Below, in pieces: positions 26,099 through 34,601 of a DNA stretch of 64,000 nt. This DNA is from an uncultured Eubacterium sp. (GTDB lineage: Bacteria > Bacillota > Clostridia > Lachnospirales > Lachnospiraceae), in contig CAKRDZ010000002.1 of assembly GCA_934316845.1 (NCBI GenBank), positions 60,454-124,453 of the forward strand, written 5' to 3'. A program made the translations under genes and the position numbers. The notes beneath the pieces are model-generated. The model did not search any database. It had not been told where the DNA came from and saw nothing but the letters and a program-made list of their open reading frames with translations. Each line of letters opens with the position of its first letter. Within the stretch, counting starts at the first letter, position 1.

Positions 26099-27589
26099 TT
26101 ACAAAACAACATCACTTACATTTTTTGCAGGAATTACTACCGTAACCTTTGTTCCTTTTCCTTCCCGGCTTTCATAAAAAATTCCATACTCTTCACCATA
26201 ATAACTATGAATACGCTGATTTACATTAACCACCCCAAATCCACTTTCTTGTGTTACTTCTTCATCCTCTTTCAGACGTTTTTTCAATTTAGCAAGGTCT
26301 TCTGTGGTCATTCCTCTGCCATCATCTGACACATAAAAAACAATTTTATCCTCTTTTTGTCTGCCTTCTATACTAACGTGTCCATTTCCGCGCTTATTAC
26401 GTATTCCGTGCACAATGGCATTTTCAACAAGTGGCTGCAATAAAAGTTTGGGAATAATATACTCTTCAATATTTTCTTCAATATCAATTGTATAATCCAA
26501 AATATCTCGAAAACGCAGCTTTTGAATTTTCAGGTAACTTTCTACATGCTTTTGTTCTTCTGCAATCCGAATAAAACTTTGTCCATTGCTAAGTGTTGTC
26601 CGAAAAAAGTCTGACAAATAGGTAAGAATGGTTACTACCTGATCATTTTGATTTGATTCAGCAAGCCAAACAGCGGTATCCAGTGTATTATAAAGAAAAT
26701 GCGGATTAATCTGTGCCTGCAAAAGTTTCATCTCAATCATCCGGAGCATTTCATGATTCTTTTTCATATCATCAACAAGACTTCCAATTTCCTTCGTCAT
26801 ATCATTAAAATTCCGAACCAATACGGCAATCTCGTCCTGCGATTCTACCTTTTTCGATTTCGCTGTAAAATCACCTTCTGCCACTTTGCTTGTCATGGCA
26901 CAAAGATTTTTTATCGGTCCTGTCACACTATACGCCGCCCGAATAGACAAAACTGTCGATACCGCCACTGCTATAATTGCTGTAATAACAGCAATCCATA
27001 TATCCTGCTTATTTTTTTTATTCAATTGTGCCTTTACATTTTCAAAATTCGTTGTCTCCACATAAATATAATTTTCTATGCCGGACTGCACCAGAGATGT
27101 CAAAACATAAATATTATTATCAAGATATTGCATGTTTTCATCATAAGAATTTCTGTTATTTACACATTTTTCCAATTCCTCAACGCAATTTCTCAAGGAA
27201 CCTAATGTATTCTTTAGACGACGAATCTGCTCACAATTTGATTCCACTGTCGCACTCTGTCCTAGTTCATCACACACGTTCTCCAATTCCGCAATGTATT
27301 GATATGGATTTACCGTTAAAATTCCATTGACCGTCACCTTTCCCACTTGCATTTCATCAATGGTTTTATTCTTTATTACAGAAAGATACATGGTATAATC
27401 CACACGTTCTTTAAAATCCTGCACATATTTATTTGCCTGTACAACATTATTTGTAATATCTGCATAAGCATTTGTTGTATAAGAAGCCGTCAGCAGCAAA
27501 TATACTGCCAGTACAATCATCGGCACAATTGCGACAACTGGTATTATGGCTAATTTTTTGTTTAATGTAAACCTTTTATAGGAAAACAT
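26099..27589 (-). CDS. Two-component sensor histidine kinase, YesM/LytS type
   Basis: 496 residues from the ATG at 27589; another ATG four codons upstream directly abuts the purine-rich site, so the start is uncertain. Domains: N-terminal membrane segment (about 10-35), extracellular helical sensor region (35-200), second membrane segment (about 202-222), HAMP (about 223-280), and a His_kinase region with NPHFLYNTLDTAVWL near 293-307 and an ATPase domain (PLVENAIVHGIRNKRGNGHV, SDDGRGM, GFGVVNVNQRI). It is transcribed with the response regulator, whose stop it overlaps. This class typically senses extracellular sugar through a binding protein. Confidence 0.93.
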   Translation of the reverse strand: MFSYKRFTLNKKLAIIPVVAIVPMIVLAVYLLLTASYTTNAYADITNNVVQANKYVQDFKERVDYTMYLSVIKNKTIDEMQVGKVTVNGILTVNPYQYIAELENVCDELGQSATVESNCEQIRRLKNTLGSLRNCVEELEKCVNNRNSYDENMQYLDNNIYVLTSLVQSGIENYIYVETTNFENVKAQLNKKNKQDIWIAVITAIIAVAVSTVLSIRAAYSVTGPIKNLCAMTSKVAEGDFTAKSKKVESQDEIAVLVRNFNDMTKEIGSLVDDMKKNHEMLRMIEMKLLQAQINPHFLYNTLDTAVWLAESNQNDQVVTILTYLSDFFRTTLSNGQSFIRIAEEQKHVESYLKIQKLRFRDILDYTIDIEENIEEYIIPKLLLQPLVENAIVHGIRNKRGNGHVSIEGRQKEDKIVFYVSDDGRGMTTEDLAKLKKRLKEDEEVTQESGFGVVNVNQRIHSYYGEEYGIFYESREGKGTKVTVVIPAKNVSDVVL

Positions 27590-27594
27590 AGCTA

Positions 27595-29205
27595 TCACCA
27601 TTCCTTCCGGCTTGTTCGGTATTCTTTAGGAGTACATCCCTGTGTTTTTTTGAACAAAAAACTAAAATAGTGTGGATCCTTATAACCAATTTCAAATGCA
27701 ATATCCGACGTTTTCCTATTTGTACATACCAGATATTCCTTTGCCTTTTCCATACGTACCTCTGTCAAATATTCAATAAATGTCTTTCCGGTCTCTTTAC
27801 TAAATATTGTACTAAAATAACTTGGGCTCATACACACCCTGGCAGCCACAACATTGAGGGAAATCTCCTCGGACATATATTCTTCGCGAATCATTTTTTG
27901 TGCAGTAAGAATAATGTCCGAATACCTTCTTCCGCTAATTGTATTTCGTAAATCAATCGCTTTTTGAAGAAGTGTAACCACATAATCTTCAATGTCAGGA
28001 ATTGTCTCCACTGTCATCACGGCATTTTTCAACAAATCTTCATTTTGTAATATATCTTCCAGTTGTTTTTCTGTTCCTTCTTTTTTGAATCGCTTACAGA
28101 ATTCCATAACGGTTGCATACAAATTCATAATAATATATTGACGGAACATTAAAGAGCGAAAATGCTCTTCGGATACTTCTGCAAAAAGTGCTTGCACAAA
28201 ACTGACAATTTCTTCTCTTGCTCCATTTTCTAAAAATTTTTCAATTATCTTCTGCATTTCATTGACAGCATCAAAACTGCTAACATCAAATTCATCATCT
28301 TGATTCACCGGATGTAAGTCCTTTTTGCAAATGATCTGATTCGGATTTTGCACAAATCTTGCTGCAAAAGCAAGGTCTGCATCTTGAAACGATTTTTTCA
28401 ATTCTCGAATCCGTGGCACCACTCCACCTATTCCTCCAAAAAAATCTAGTTCACTATACTTTTGGGAAATATTCTCTAATTTATCTTTTAATTTTTCTGT
28501 TTTTTCTTCGATAAAATCGTTCGACGACGTGATCAAAAATGCCCAGCCCTCAATTCCGCGCTCAAAAACATAAATTCCGTCTTTTTTATCTTCACATTCT
28601 TCTACTTCTTCAAATAACTGCAAGGAAACATTATCTTGCAAATATTTAAATAATAAAATTTGAAAAAATCTTGCACTCAAATCAATGTCAAAGCGTTTTC
28701 CCTTTTCCAACGCATCCGCTAATGATATTTCTTCTGAAAACAATTCCCGCAGAAATTTAGTCTTAATCAGTTTCTCATTTTCCTGCATTTCCTGTTGATA
28801 AACCAAGAACATTTCTTTTTCATCTTGTTGTTTTTGAATTTTATCTGCCACCTCTTGCAAATGTTCCAATAGCACAGCGGCAGAAACCGGCTTCAACAGA
28901 TATTCTGTCACTCCAATTTTGATAGCTTCTTTGGCATAACCAAAATCATCATGCCCACTGAGTATAATGATTTTCGTATCCGGTAACTTTTCTTTTACAA
29001 TACGGCTTAATTCTAATCCATCCATAAATGGCATACGAATATCCGTAATCACTATGTCCGGCTTTTCTTCAAGAATCAGAGGAAGGGCAAGTTCCCCATC
29101 ACTTGCCTCTCCTGCAAATTCATAACCTTCTTTTTCCCAATCAATACTGTTTTTGACACTTTCTCGTATGATAACTTCGTCTTCCACTAAAAAAACTTTT
29201 ATCAT
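27595..29205 (-). CDS. Response regulator with AraC-type DNA-binding domain, YesN type
   Basis: 536 residues. The receiver domain at 1-120 has the acidic pair ED (8-9), the phosphorylation site D55 in IVITDIRMPFMDG, and K in EYLLKPVS. A variable middle region (about 150-420) is followed by an AraC helix-turn-helix pair at about 435-530 (VAARVCMSPSYFSTIFSKET and TSDIAFEIGYKDPHYFSFLF). It most likely activates the adjacent sugar-transporter genes. It begins 30 bases after pyrD with no terminator between, so read-through from the pyrimidine genes is possible. Confidence 0.93.
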   Translation of the reverse strand: MIKVFLVEDEVIIRESVKNSIDWEKEGYEFAGEASDGELALPLILEEKPDIVITDIRMPFMDGLELSRIVKEKLPDTKIIILSGHDDFGYAKEAIKIGVTEYLLKPVSAAVLLEHLQEVADKIQKQQDEKEMFLVYQQEMQENEKLIKTKFLRELFSEEISLADALEKGKRFDIDLSARFFQILLFKYLQDNVSLQLFEEVEECEDKKDGIYVFERGIEGWAFLITSSNDFIEEKTEKLKDKLENISQKYSELDFFGGIGGVVPRIRELKKSFQDADLAFAARFVQNPNQIICKKDLHPVNQDDEFDVSSFDAVNEMQKIIEKFLENGAREEIVSFVQALFAEVSEEHFRSLMFRQYIIMNLYATVMEFCKRFKKEGTEKQLEDILQNEDLLKNAVMTVETIPDIEDYVVTLLQKAIDLRNTISGRRYSDIILTAQKMIREEYMSEEISLNVVAARVCMSPSYFSTIFSKETGKTFIEYLTEVRMEKAKEYLVCTNRKTSDIAFEIGYKDPHYFSFLFKKTQGCTPKEYRTSRKEW

Positions 29206-29235
29206 AGTCTTCTCCTCTTTTCTCCAATGAATAAA

Positions 29236-30141
29236 TCACCGATTCACAATTCCGATAATATCCTGTATTCCGGAAAGGTTTTCTTTCTTTACATAATCTT
29301 CCAATCCATCTATAATTTCTGACGTTGCATACGGATTAAAGAAATTCGCTGTTCCGACAGCTACCATTGTCGCACCTGCCATCAAAAATTCGAGGGCATC
29401 TTCGGTATTCCGGATGCCACCCATGCCAAGGATCGGAATATTTACCGCATTTGCCACTTCATAAACCATACGCACCGCAACCGGTTTCACACATGGGCCG
29501 GACATACCGCCTGTTTTATTGGCAAGCGCAAATGTCTTCCGTGCCACATCAATTTTCATGCCGGTAAGGGTATTGATCAAGGAGACGCCATCCGCTCCAC
29601 CGGCTTCGACCGCCTTTGCCATCTCCGCGATACTCGTCACATTGGGACTGAGTTTCATGATAACCGGCTGCTTTGCAATTGCTTTTACCTTTTTCGTAAT
29701 GTCTTCGGCACATTTGGGATCCTGGCCAAATGTGATACCGCCCGCTTTTACGTTCGGACAGGAAATATTGATTTCCAGCATGTCCACATCTTCAGAGGCA
29801 AGCCGCTCTACCACTGCCAGATATTCCTCTTCGGAATGACCGCATACATTCACGATAATTCTTGCATTTTTCTCATGTAGAAATGCGAGATCCCGCTTAA
29901 TGAACGTTTCAATTCCCGGATTCTGCAGGCCGATCGCATTGAGCATTCCACTTTTTGTCTCCGCGATGCGGGGTGTCGGATTTCCTGCCCATGGCACATT
30001 GGCAACCCCTTTCGTCGTCACGGCACCGAGCTTTTCGAGATTCACAAATTCACTATATTCCATACCGGAACCAAATGTACCTGAGGCTGTCGTCACAGGA
30101 TTTTTAAATGTTATTCCGGCAAAATTTACTTCCAGACTCAT
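29236..30141 (-). CDS. pyrD: Dihydroorotate dehydrogenase B, catalytic subunit
   Basis: 301 residues, class 1B. It has FKNPVTTASGTFGSGMEYSE, the catalytic-loop ISCPNVKAGGITFGQD near 130-145, and the FMN-binding IPILGMGGIRNTEDALEFLM. It oxidises dihydroorotate, passing electrons through PyrK to NAD. It follows pyrK with a 31-base gap. The preferred name in Gram-positive bacteria is PyrDB. Confidence 0.95.
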   Translation of the reverse strand: MSLEVNFAGITFKNPVTTASGTFGSGMEYSEFVNLEKLGAVTTKGVANVPWAGNPTPRIAETKSGMLNAIGLQNPGIETFIKRDLAFLHEKNARIIVNVCGHSEEEYLAVVERLASEDVDMLEINISCPNVKAGGITFGQDPKCAEDITKKVKAIAKQPVIMKLSPNVTSIAEMAKAVEAGGADGVSLINTLTGMKIDVARKTFALANKTGGMSGPCVKPVAVRMVYEVANAVNIPILGMGGIRNTEDALEFLMAGATMVAVGTANFFNPYATSEIIDGLEDYVKKENLSGIQDIIGIVNR

Positions 30142-30172
30142 TTTTCGTCCTCCATTTCTGTCGTGCGCTTTT

Positions 30173-30940
30173 CTATAATTCTACTTCTGTAGAAAGAAAG
30201 ACAGGACCATCTTTGCATACGCGTTTGTTGTGTACGTTAGAATGGGAATCCACTTCTGTTGACTGACATACACAGCCAAGGCAGGCACCGATTCCACAAG
30301 CCATCCGCTCTTCCATAGACACATATGTTTCGATGTTTTTTTCTAATCCGTACGCTTTTACTCCACGCAGCATCGGCATAGGACCACAGGCACAGATGAC
30401 ATCTGCCGTGAGATTTTTTTCATTCATGGCATCAATAACGGTGCCATGAGTTCCCACGCTCCCATCGTCTGTCGCGATAACGACATCCGCCACTTTGTCA
30501 AATTCTTCTTTCAAAAACATCGTCGCATCGCGGTATCCCAGCACAACCGTCGGACGTTCTTTGCATGCCTTTGCCAGGGCAAGCATCGGTGGGATTCCGA
30601 TCCCGCCTCCGATCAAAACAGCCTTTTTTTCCGGAATTGGAAATCCATTTCCCAAAGGGCCAAGTACCTCAATCGTATCACCGGCAGATAATTCCGAAAA
30701 CTCTTTCGTCCCTTCGCCAACTACGCGGTATACAAAACGCATCGTCTTTTCTTCGCGGTTTATTTCACATATACTGATCGGGCGCGGAAGCAGTCTGGCT
30801 TCACTCTTTGTATAGATTGAGACAAATTGTCCCGGCACTGCAGATTCTGCAATCTCTGGAGCATCTAACCATAAGCTAAACACTCCGGGAGCCAGCATAA
30901 CTGACTCCCGGACATTGCAGAGACATTTTACCTTACTCAT
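30173..30940 (-). CDS. pyrK: Dihydroorotate dehydrogenase electron-transfer subunit
   Basis: 255 residues. The FAD-binding part includes LLPRPISICEINREEKTMRF and the NAD-binding part GGGIGIPPMLALAKA. The [2Fe-2S] ligands are visible at the C-terminus as CGIGACLGCVC and a later Cys in RVCKDGPVF. It partners PyrD so the enzyme can use NAD. The gene starts 33 bases behind a lipoprotein gene that splits the pyr run. Confidence 0.95.
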   Translation of the reverse strand: MSKVKCLCNVRESVMLAPGVFSLWLDAPEIAESAVPGQFVSIYTKSEARLLPRPISICEINREEKTMRFVYRVVGEGTKEFSELSAGDTIEVLGPLGNGFPIPEKKAVLIGGGIGIPPMLALAKACKERPTVVLGYRDATMFLKEEFDKVADVVIATDDGSVGTHGTVIDAMNEKNLTADVICACGPMPMLRGVKAYGLEKNIETYVSMEERMACGIGACLGCVCQSTEVDSHSNVHNKRVCKDGPVFLSTEVEL

Positions 30941-30973
30941 AAGTCAAAACCTCTCTTCTTTTTCTTTTATAAA

Positions 30974-31882
30974 CTATTGCTCTTTTGCATCCAATGCATC
31001 TTTTGGAATTTCAAAATCTGCAGCGGAATCTACGTTTTTATAAACACATGTCATATTCATGTCTTTCACTGTGATCTTTGCATCGGCAAGAGCGCTGGAA
31101 AGATCCACGGAATCATCACTCTTATCCGAAGCTGCACTTTCCTTCATTTTGGAAATAATGGCATCCATTACTTTGTTCATCATATCCGTCATAGAATATG
31201 TGATCTTGTAGATATTCTCATCGTCACTGTCAAACCAGATCGTCATCTTGATATCTCCCATATTTTTAATGATCGTATCAAGAATTTCTTTGACTTCCTT
31301 TTCCTGCATCATTGCACCCAGACCGCCGGTCAGGGAAGACATCAGGTTTTCCATCATCTCCTGATTATCTTTGGCACTTACCGTATATTCATATACCGCA
31401 TATGTCTTATCATTTTCTGTCTGATCGTCTTTCTTTACATACTTGGAACTGTCTTCTGACAGCTGTTTTGACATATCCCCGGAAGACTGCATGATATCAA
31501 CGGCATTTTCCATCTTTGTCTTCGTCCATGTGTCATTTGCTTTTGTATATACAACAAGATCATTTCCATCTTTCTGCATATAAGTCTCTGTCGTTGTAGA
31601 TACTCCGGCTGAAGTTATCGTCGCCGTCGTTTTTGCCTTCAACGGATCCTGGAAAGAAACTACATTCATCTTCATATCCATATCGGCATCCTGAGAAGTA
31701 CCTGCTACTGTGATCGTCATCTTGCCGCCCATGGAAGCATCCATCTCAAAATTCTTTGCATTGTTGATCTTCGAAACGGAATTCTTGATCACGTCTTTTT
31801 CACTCTTTGCACATCCGGCAAGACTGCCGATTGTTAATGTCAGGCACAGAGCAAGTGCCAGTAATTTGCTGATTTTTTTCAT
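30974..31882 (-). CDS. Lipoprotein, DUF6612-like, inside the pyr gene run
   Basis: 302 residues with lipobox LAGC (Cys at 24) after a signal sequence MKKISKLLALALCLTLTIGS. The mature part begins with EKDVIKNSVSKINNAKNFEM, and repeated strands follow (MKMNVVSFQDPLKAKTTATI, ETYMQKDGNDLVVYTKANDT), matching the LolA/LppX-like beta-fold lipoproteins common in Firmicutes. The function is unknown. It has 32- and 33-base gaps to pyrF and pyrK, so it is probably co-transcribed with them. Confidence 0.8.
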   Translation of the reverse strand: MKKISKLLALALCLTLTIGSLAGCAKSEKDVIKNSVSKINNAKNFEMDASMGGKMTITVAGTSQDADMDMKMNVVSFQDPLKAKTTATITSAGVSTTTETYMQKDGNDLVVYTKANDTWTKTKMENAVDIMQSSGDMSKQLSEDSSKYVKKDDQTENDKTYAVYEYTVSAKDNQEMMENLMSSLTGGLGAMMQEKEVKEILDTIIKNMGDIKMTIWFDSDDENIYKITYSMTDMMNKVMDAIISKMKESAASDKSDDSVDLSSALADAKITVKDMNMTCVYKNVDSAADFEIPKDALDAKEQ

Positions 31883-31914
31883 TTTCTTTCTCCTTTTTTG
31901 GGATTCCCTATTTG

Positions 31915-32832
31915 TTAAAATATCGTTGACAGATCCTCTTTCATCGCAATCGCTGCTGCTCTCGATGCCTCTGCATAGCCCTCTTCTCCATAAGAAGCGT
32001 AAGCAGGCTGCTTGTATGCTGCGATAATTCCACGAGAGGAATTGACAATTGCGCCAAGTCCATCTTCGTTAAAATACGGTGCCAGATCTTTGGCTGTACC
32101 GCCCTGTGCACCATAACCGGGTACAAGAATAAAGGATTTTGGCATCACTTTACGGAGTACTTTTCCCATCTCCGGATACGTTGCGCCTACGACAGCACCA
32201 ATATAACTGTAACTGTCGCCCATGCAGTCAGCACCCCAACGGGCTACATGTTCGCCAACCATTTCATATAATGGTTTTCCATCGATCTTCTGATCCTGGA
32301 ATTCTCCACTGGATGGATTGGAAGTTTTTACCAATATAAACAAACCTTTTTTCTCTTCTTTACATACATCAACAAAAGGTTTGATTCCATCCGTTCCAAG
32401 ATAAGGATTTACCGTAATAAAATCCTCGTCAAACGGAGCAATCTTCGTATCTCCAATCTGCACTTTTCCAATATGCCCGGTCGCATATGCTGCAGATGTG
32501 GAACCGATATCTCCACGTTTTACATCGCCGATCACGATCAAGCCTTTTTCTTTGCAATAATCAACGGTCTTTTTAAATGCGGCAAGACCCGGGATTCCAA
32601 ACTGCTCATACATTGCAATCTGTGGTTTTACGGCAGGTACAATATCGCAAATGGCATCTACAATGCCTTTGTTATACTGCCATACAGCCTCTGCAGCCGC
32701 TTCCAGTGTCTCACCGGCTTCTGCGATCGCTTTTTTCTGGATATGCTGCGGGATATAATTCCACATAGGATCCAGTCCAACCACGATCGGAGCTTCCAAT
32801 TTTTTGATTTTCTGAATCAATTGGTTGATCAT
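31915..32832 (-). CDS. pyrF: Orotidine-5'-phosphate decarboxylase, type 2
   Basis: 305 residues, the longer type 2 form also found in mycobacteria and Myxococcus. The active-site block is IVIGDVKRGDIGSTSAAYAT near 95-114, with ITVNPYLGTDGIKPF and LVPGYGAQGGTAKDL. It makes UMP from OMP. It sits 21 bases behind pyrC and leads the lipoprotein-pyrK-pyrD part. Confidence 0.95.
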   Translation of the reverse strand: MINQLIQKIKKLEAPIVVGLDPMWNYIPQHIQKKAIAEAGETLEAAAEAVWQYNKGIVDAICDIVPAVKPQIAMYEQFGIPGLAAFKKTVDYCKEKGLIVIGDVKRGDIGSTSAAYATGHIGKVQIGDTKIAPFDEDFITVNPYLGTDGIKPFVDVCKEEKKGLFILVKTSNPSSGEFQDQKIDGKPLYEMVGEHVARWGADCMGDSYSYIGAVVGATYPEMGKVLRKVMPKSFILVPGYGAQGGTAKDLAPYFNEDGLGAIVNSSRGIIAAYKQPAYASYGEEGYAEASRAAAIAMKEDLSTIF

Positions 32833-32853
32833 ATTTTTCTCTCCTCCTTCGTT

Positions 32854-34119
32854 TTATGCAAACGGATATACAATCGCACCATCTACGATCGTATATTGAA
32901 TTGTTCCATACACTTTTTTACCGTCAAATGGTGTATTTTTTCCTTTGGAAACAAATGTATTTTTGTCTATAGTATATTCTTTGTCAATGTCCGCAATCGT
33001 AATGTCCGCCGGTTTTCCTGCCGCCAGAGAGCCGCCTTCGACTCCAAGGATACGGCATGGATTCAGACTCATGCGTTCCACCAGTCCGCTCATTGTCAAA
33101 TATCCTTTTTTTACCAATTCCGTGACAGCAAGCGCAAACGCTGTCTCGGATCCGACAATTCCAAATGGTGCTTCTGCAATGGATTTCTTTTTCTCTTCTT
33201 CCCCATGTGGTGCATGATCGGTCGAAATGGCTTCCAAAATGCCCTGTTTCAAACCTTGTTTCAAACACTCCACATCTTCTGCCGTACGAAGTGGCGGATT
33301 CATTTTATAATTGGCATCATCTTCAGGAATATCATCTTCTGTCATGGAAAAATGATGCGGACATACTTCTCCGCTCACACAGACACCGTCTTCTTTCGCC
33401 TTTTCAATCATCGTGACGCTGTCTGCCGTCGAACAATGACACAAGTGCAGTTTGGCACCGGTTTCCTTGGCAAGCAAAATATCTCTTGCTACGATCACAT
33501 CCTCAACTGCATTGGTAATTCCCGGAATTCCAAGACGCTCTGCCACTTTTCCGGCATTCATCGCCCCTTTTCCTACCAGATTTTTATCCTCGCAATGTGC
33601 CATAACAGGGATGCCGAGACGTGCGGCTTCTTTCATTGCTTTTTCGTATACGGCAGCATTCATAACACTTTTTCCATCTTCACTGATAGCCTTCGCACCG
33701 GCTTTTACCATTCCTTCAATGTCCGTCACCGTCTCGCCGGCTTGTCCAATTGTCACAGCCCCTACGGGATATACATGGATCGGACTGTCTTTTTCCGCAA
33801 TCTCCAGAACTTTTTTGATGCGTTCCGGAGAATCCGTGGACGGCTTTGTATTTGGCATAGGACAGACACCGGTAAATCCACCTTTTGCAGCAGCCATCGT
33901 ACCGGTTTTGATTGTCTCTTTGTATTCAAATCCGGGTTCCCGCAAATGCACATGTAGATCTACAAATCCCGGCATGACGTATTTGCCGGAAGCATCTATC
34001 GTCTCATACTCGCCCGTCATTTTCTCTGCTATTTTTCCATCTACGACATATACATCTCCGACTTCGTCTCTTCCGGTTGCCGGATCCACAATATGTCCAT
34101 TTTTAATCCATAGGTTCAA
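32854..34119 (-). CDS. pyrC: Dihydroorotase
   Basis: 421 residues from a TTG at 34119 (LNLWIKNGHIVDPATG), preferred because AGGTGG lies eight bases before it; the longer ATG frame would extend well into the NUDIX gene. Metal-binding motif DLHVHLREPGFEYKET near 50-65, later MAHCEDK and CHCSTADS, and STDHAPH near 295. It closes carbamoyl-aspartate to dihydroorotate using zinc. The start overlaps the NUDIX gene by 17 bases. A plus-strand frame of 494 codons opposite this gene is an antisense shadow. Confidence 0.93.
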   Translation of the reverse strand: MNLWIKNGHIVDPATGRDEVGDVYVVDGKIAEKMTGEYETIDASGKYVMPGFVDLHVHLREPGFEYKETIKTGTMAAAKGGFTGVCPMPNTKPSTDSPERIKKVLEIAEKDSPIHVYPVGAVTIGQAGETVTDIEGMVKAGAKAISEDGKSVMNAAVYEKAMKEAARLGIPVMAHCEDKNLVGKGAMNAGKVAERLGIPGITNAVEDVIVARDILLAKETGAKLHLCHCSTADSVTMIEKAKEDGVCVSGEVCPHHFSMTEDDIPEDDANYKMNPPLRTAEDVECLKQGLKQGILEAISTDHAPHGEEEKKKSIAEAPFGIVGSETAFALAVTELVKKGYLTMSGLVERMSLNPCRILGVEGGSLAAGKPADITIADIDKEYTIDKNTFVSKGKNTPFDGKKVYGTIQYTIVDGAIVYPFA

Positions 34120-34558
34120 TGAATAAATCCACCTTTCCAAAATCATCGAGTGTGAACTGGTTCGTAATTCCCGCTCTTTCGATATCCTTTAACACTGCCT
34201 GGTTGGTAATCACTTCCGCAAGTTCTTCCTTCGTCACCCATTTATAATCGTTTAGATCCTCGGCAAGGATAACATCTTCCGACTGCGCAGTACATTCAAA
34301 GGCGATTCCGACGCTGCAGACTTCTCCAACGGTAAATCCCCAGGTATAAAGAGGTTTATCCACCAACACCGATAATCCTGTCTTTTCCTCCACCACTCGC
34401 TGTACAGCCTTTTCCGGTGTTTCTGAAAACTCAATGACTCCATCAATAAATTCCCACTGATAGGGATCAAATATACGATCGTCGTACCATTTTTCTACAA
34501 CAAGGTAACGATCCTGGTACTGAACGATTCCTTTTACAAGAATACGATACTTATCCAT
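34103..34558 (-). CDS. NUDIX hydrolase with degenerate Nudix box
   Basis: 151 residues of NUDIX fold (IVQYQDRYLVVEKW, QWEFIDGVIEFSETPEKAVQ, then RVVEEKTGL). The canonical box is G-x5-E-x7-REUxEExGU; here it reads G...E...RVVEEKTGL, so two of the catalytic glutamates are replaced by V and K. The protein may bind or hydrolyse a nucleotide derivative with altered chemistry. It lies between asd and pyrC, 43 bases after asd. The substrate is unknown. Confidence 0.82.
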   Translation of the reverse strand: MDKYRILVKGIVQYQDRYLVVEKWYDDRIFDPYQWEFIDGVIEFSETPEKAVQRVVEEKTGLSVLVDKPLYTWGFTVGEVCSVGIAFECTAQSEDVILAEDLNDYKWVTKEELAEVITNQAVLKDIERAGITNQFTLDDFGKVDLFIEPMD

Positions 34559-34601
34559 GATAAACCTCCTTTTCCTTACGGATTACAACTATTTTCTATC
34601 A

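Noticed and set aside
32473..33957. Plus-strand frame of 494 codons opposite pyrF and pyrC
   Set aside because: Antisense shadow caused by codon bias of the real genes; rich in Cys, Phe, His and Ile without domains.
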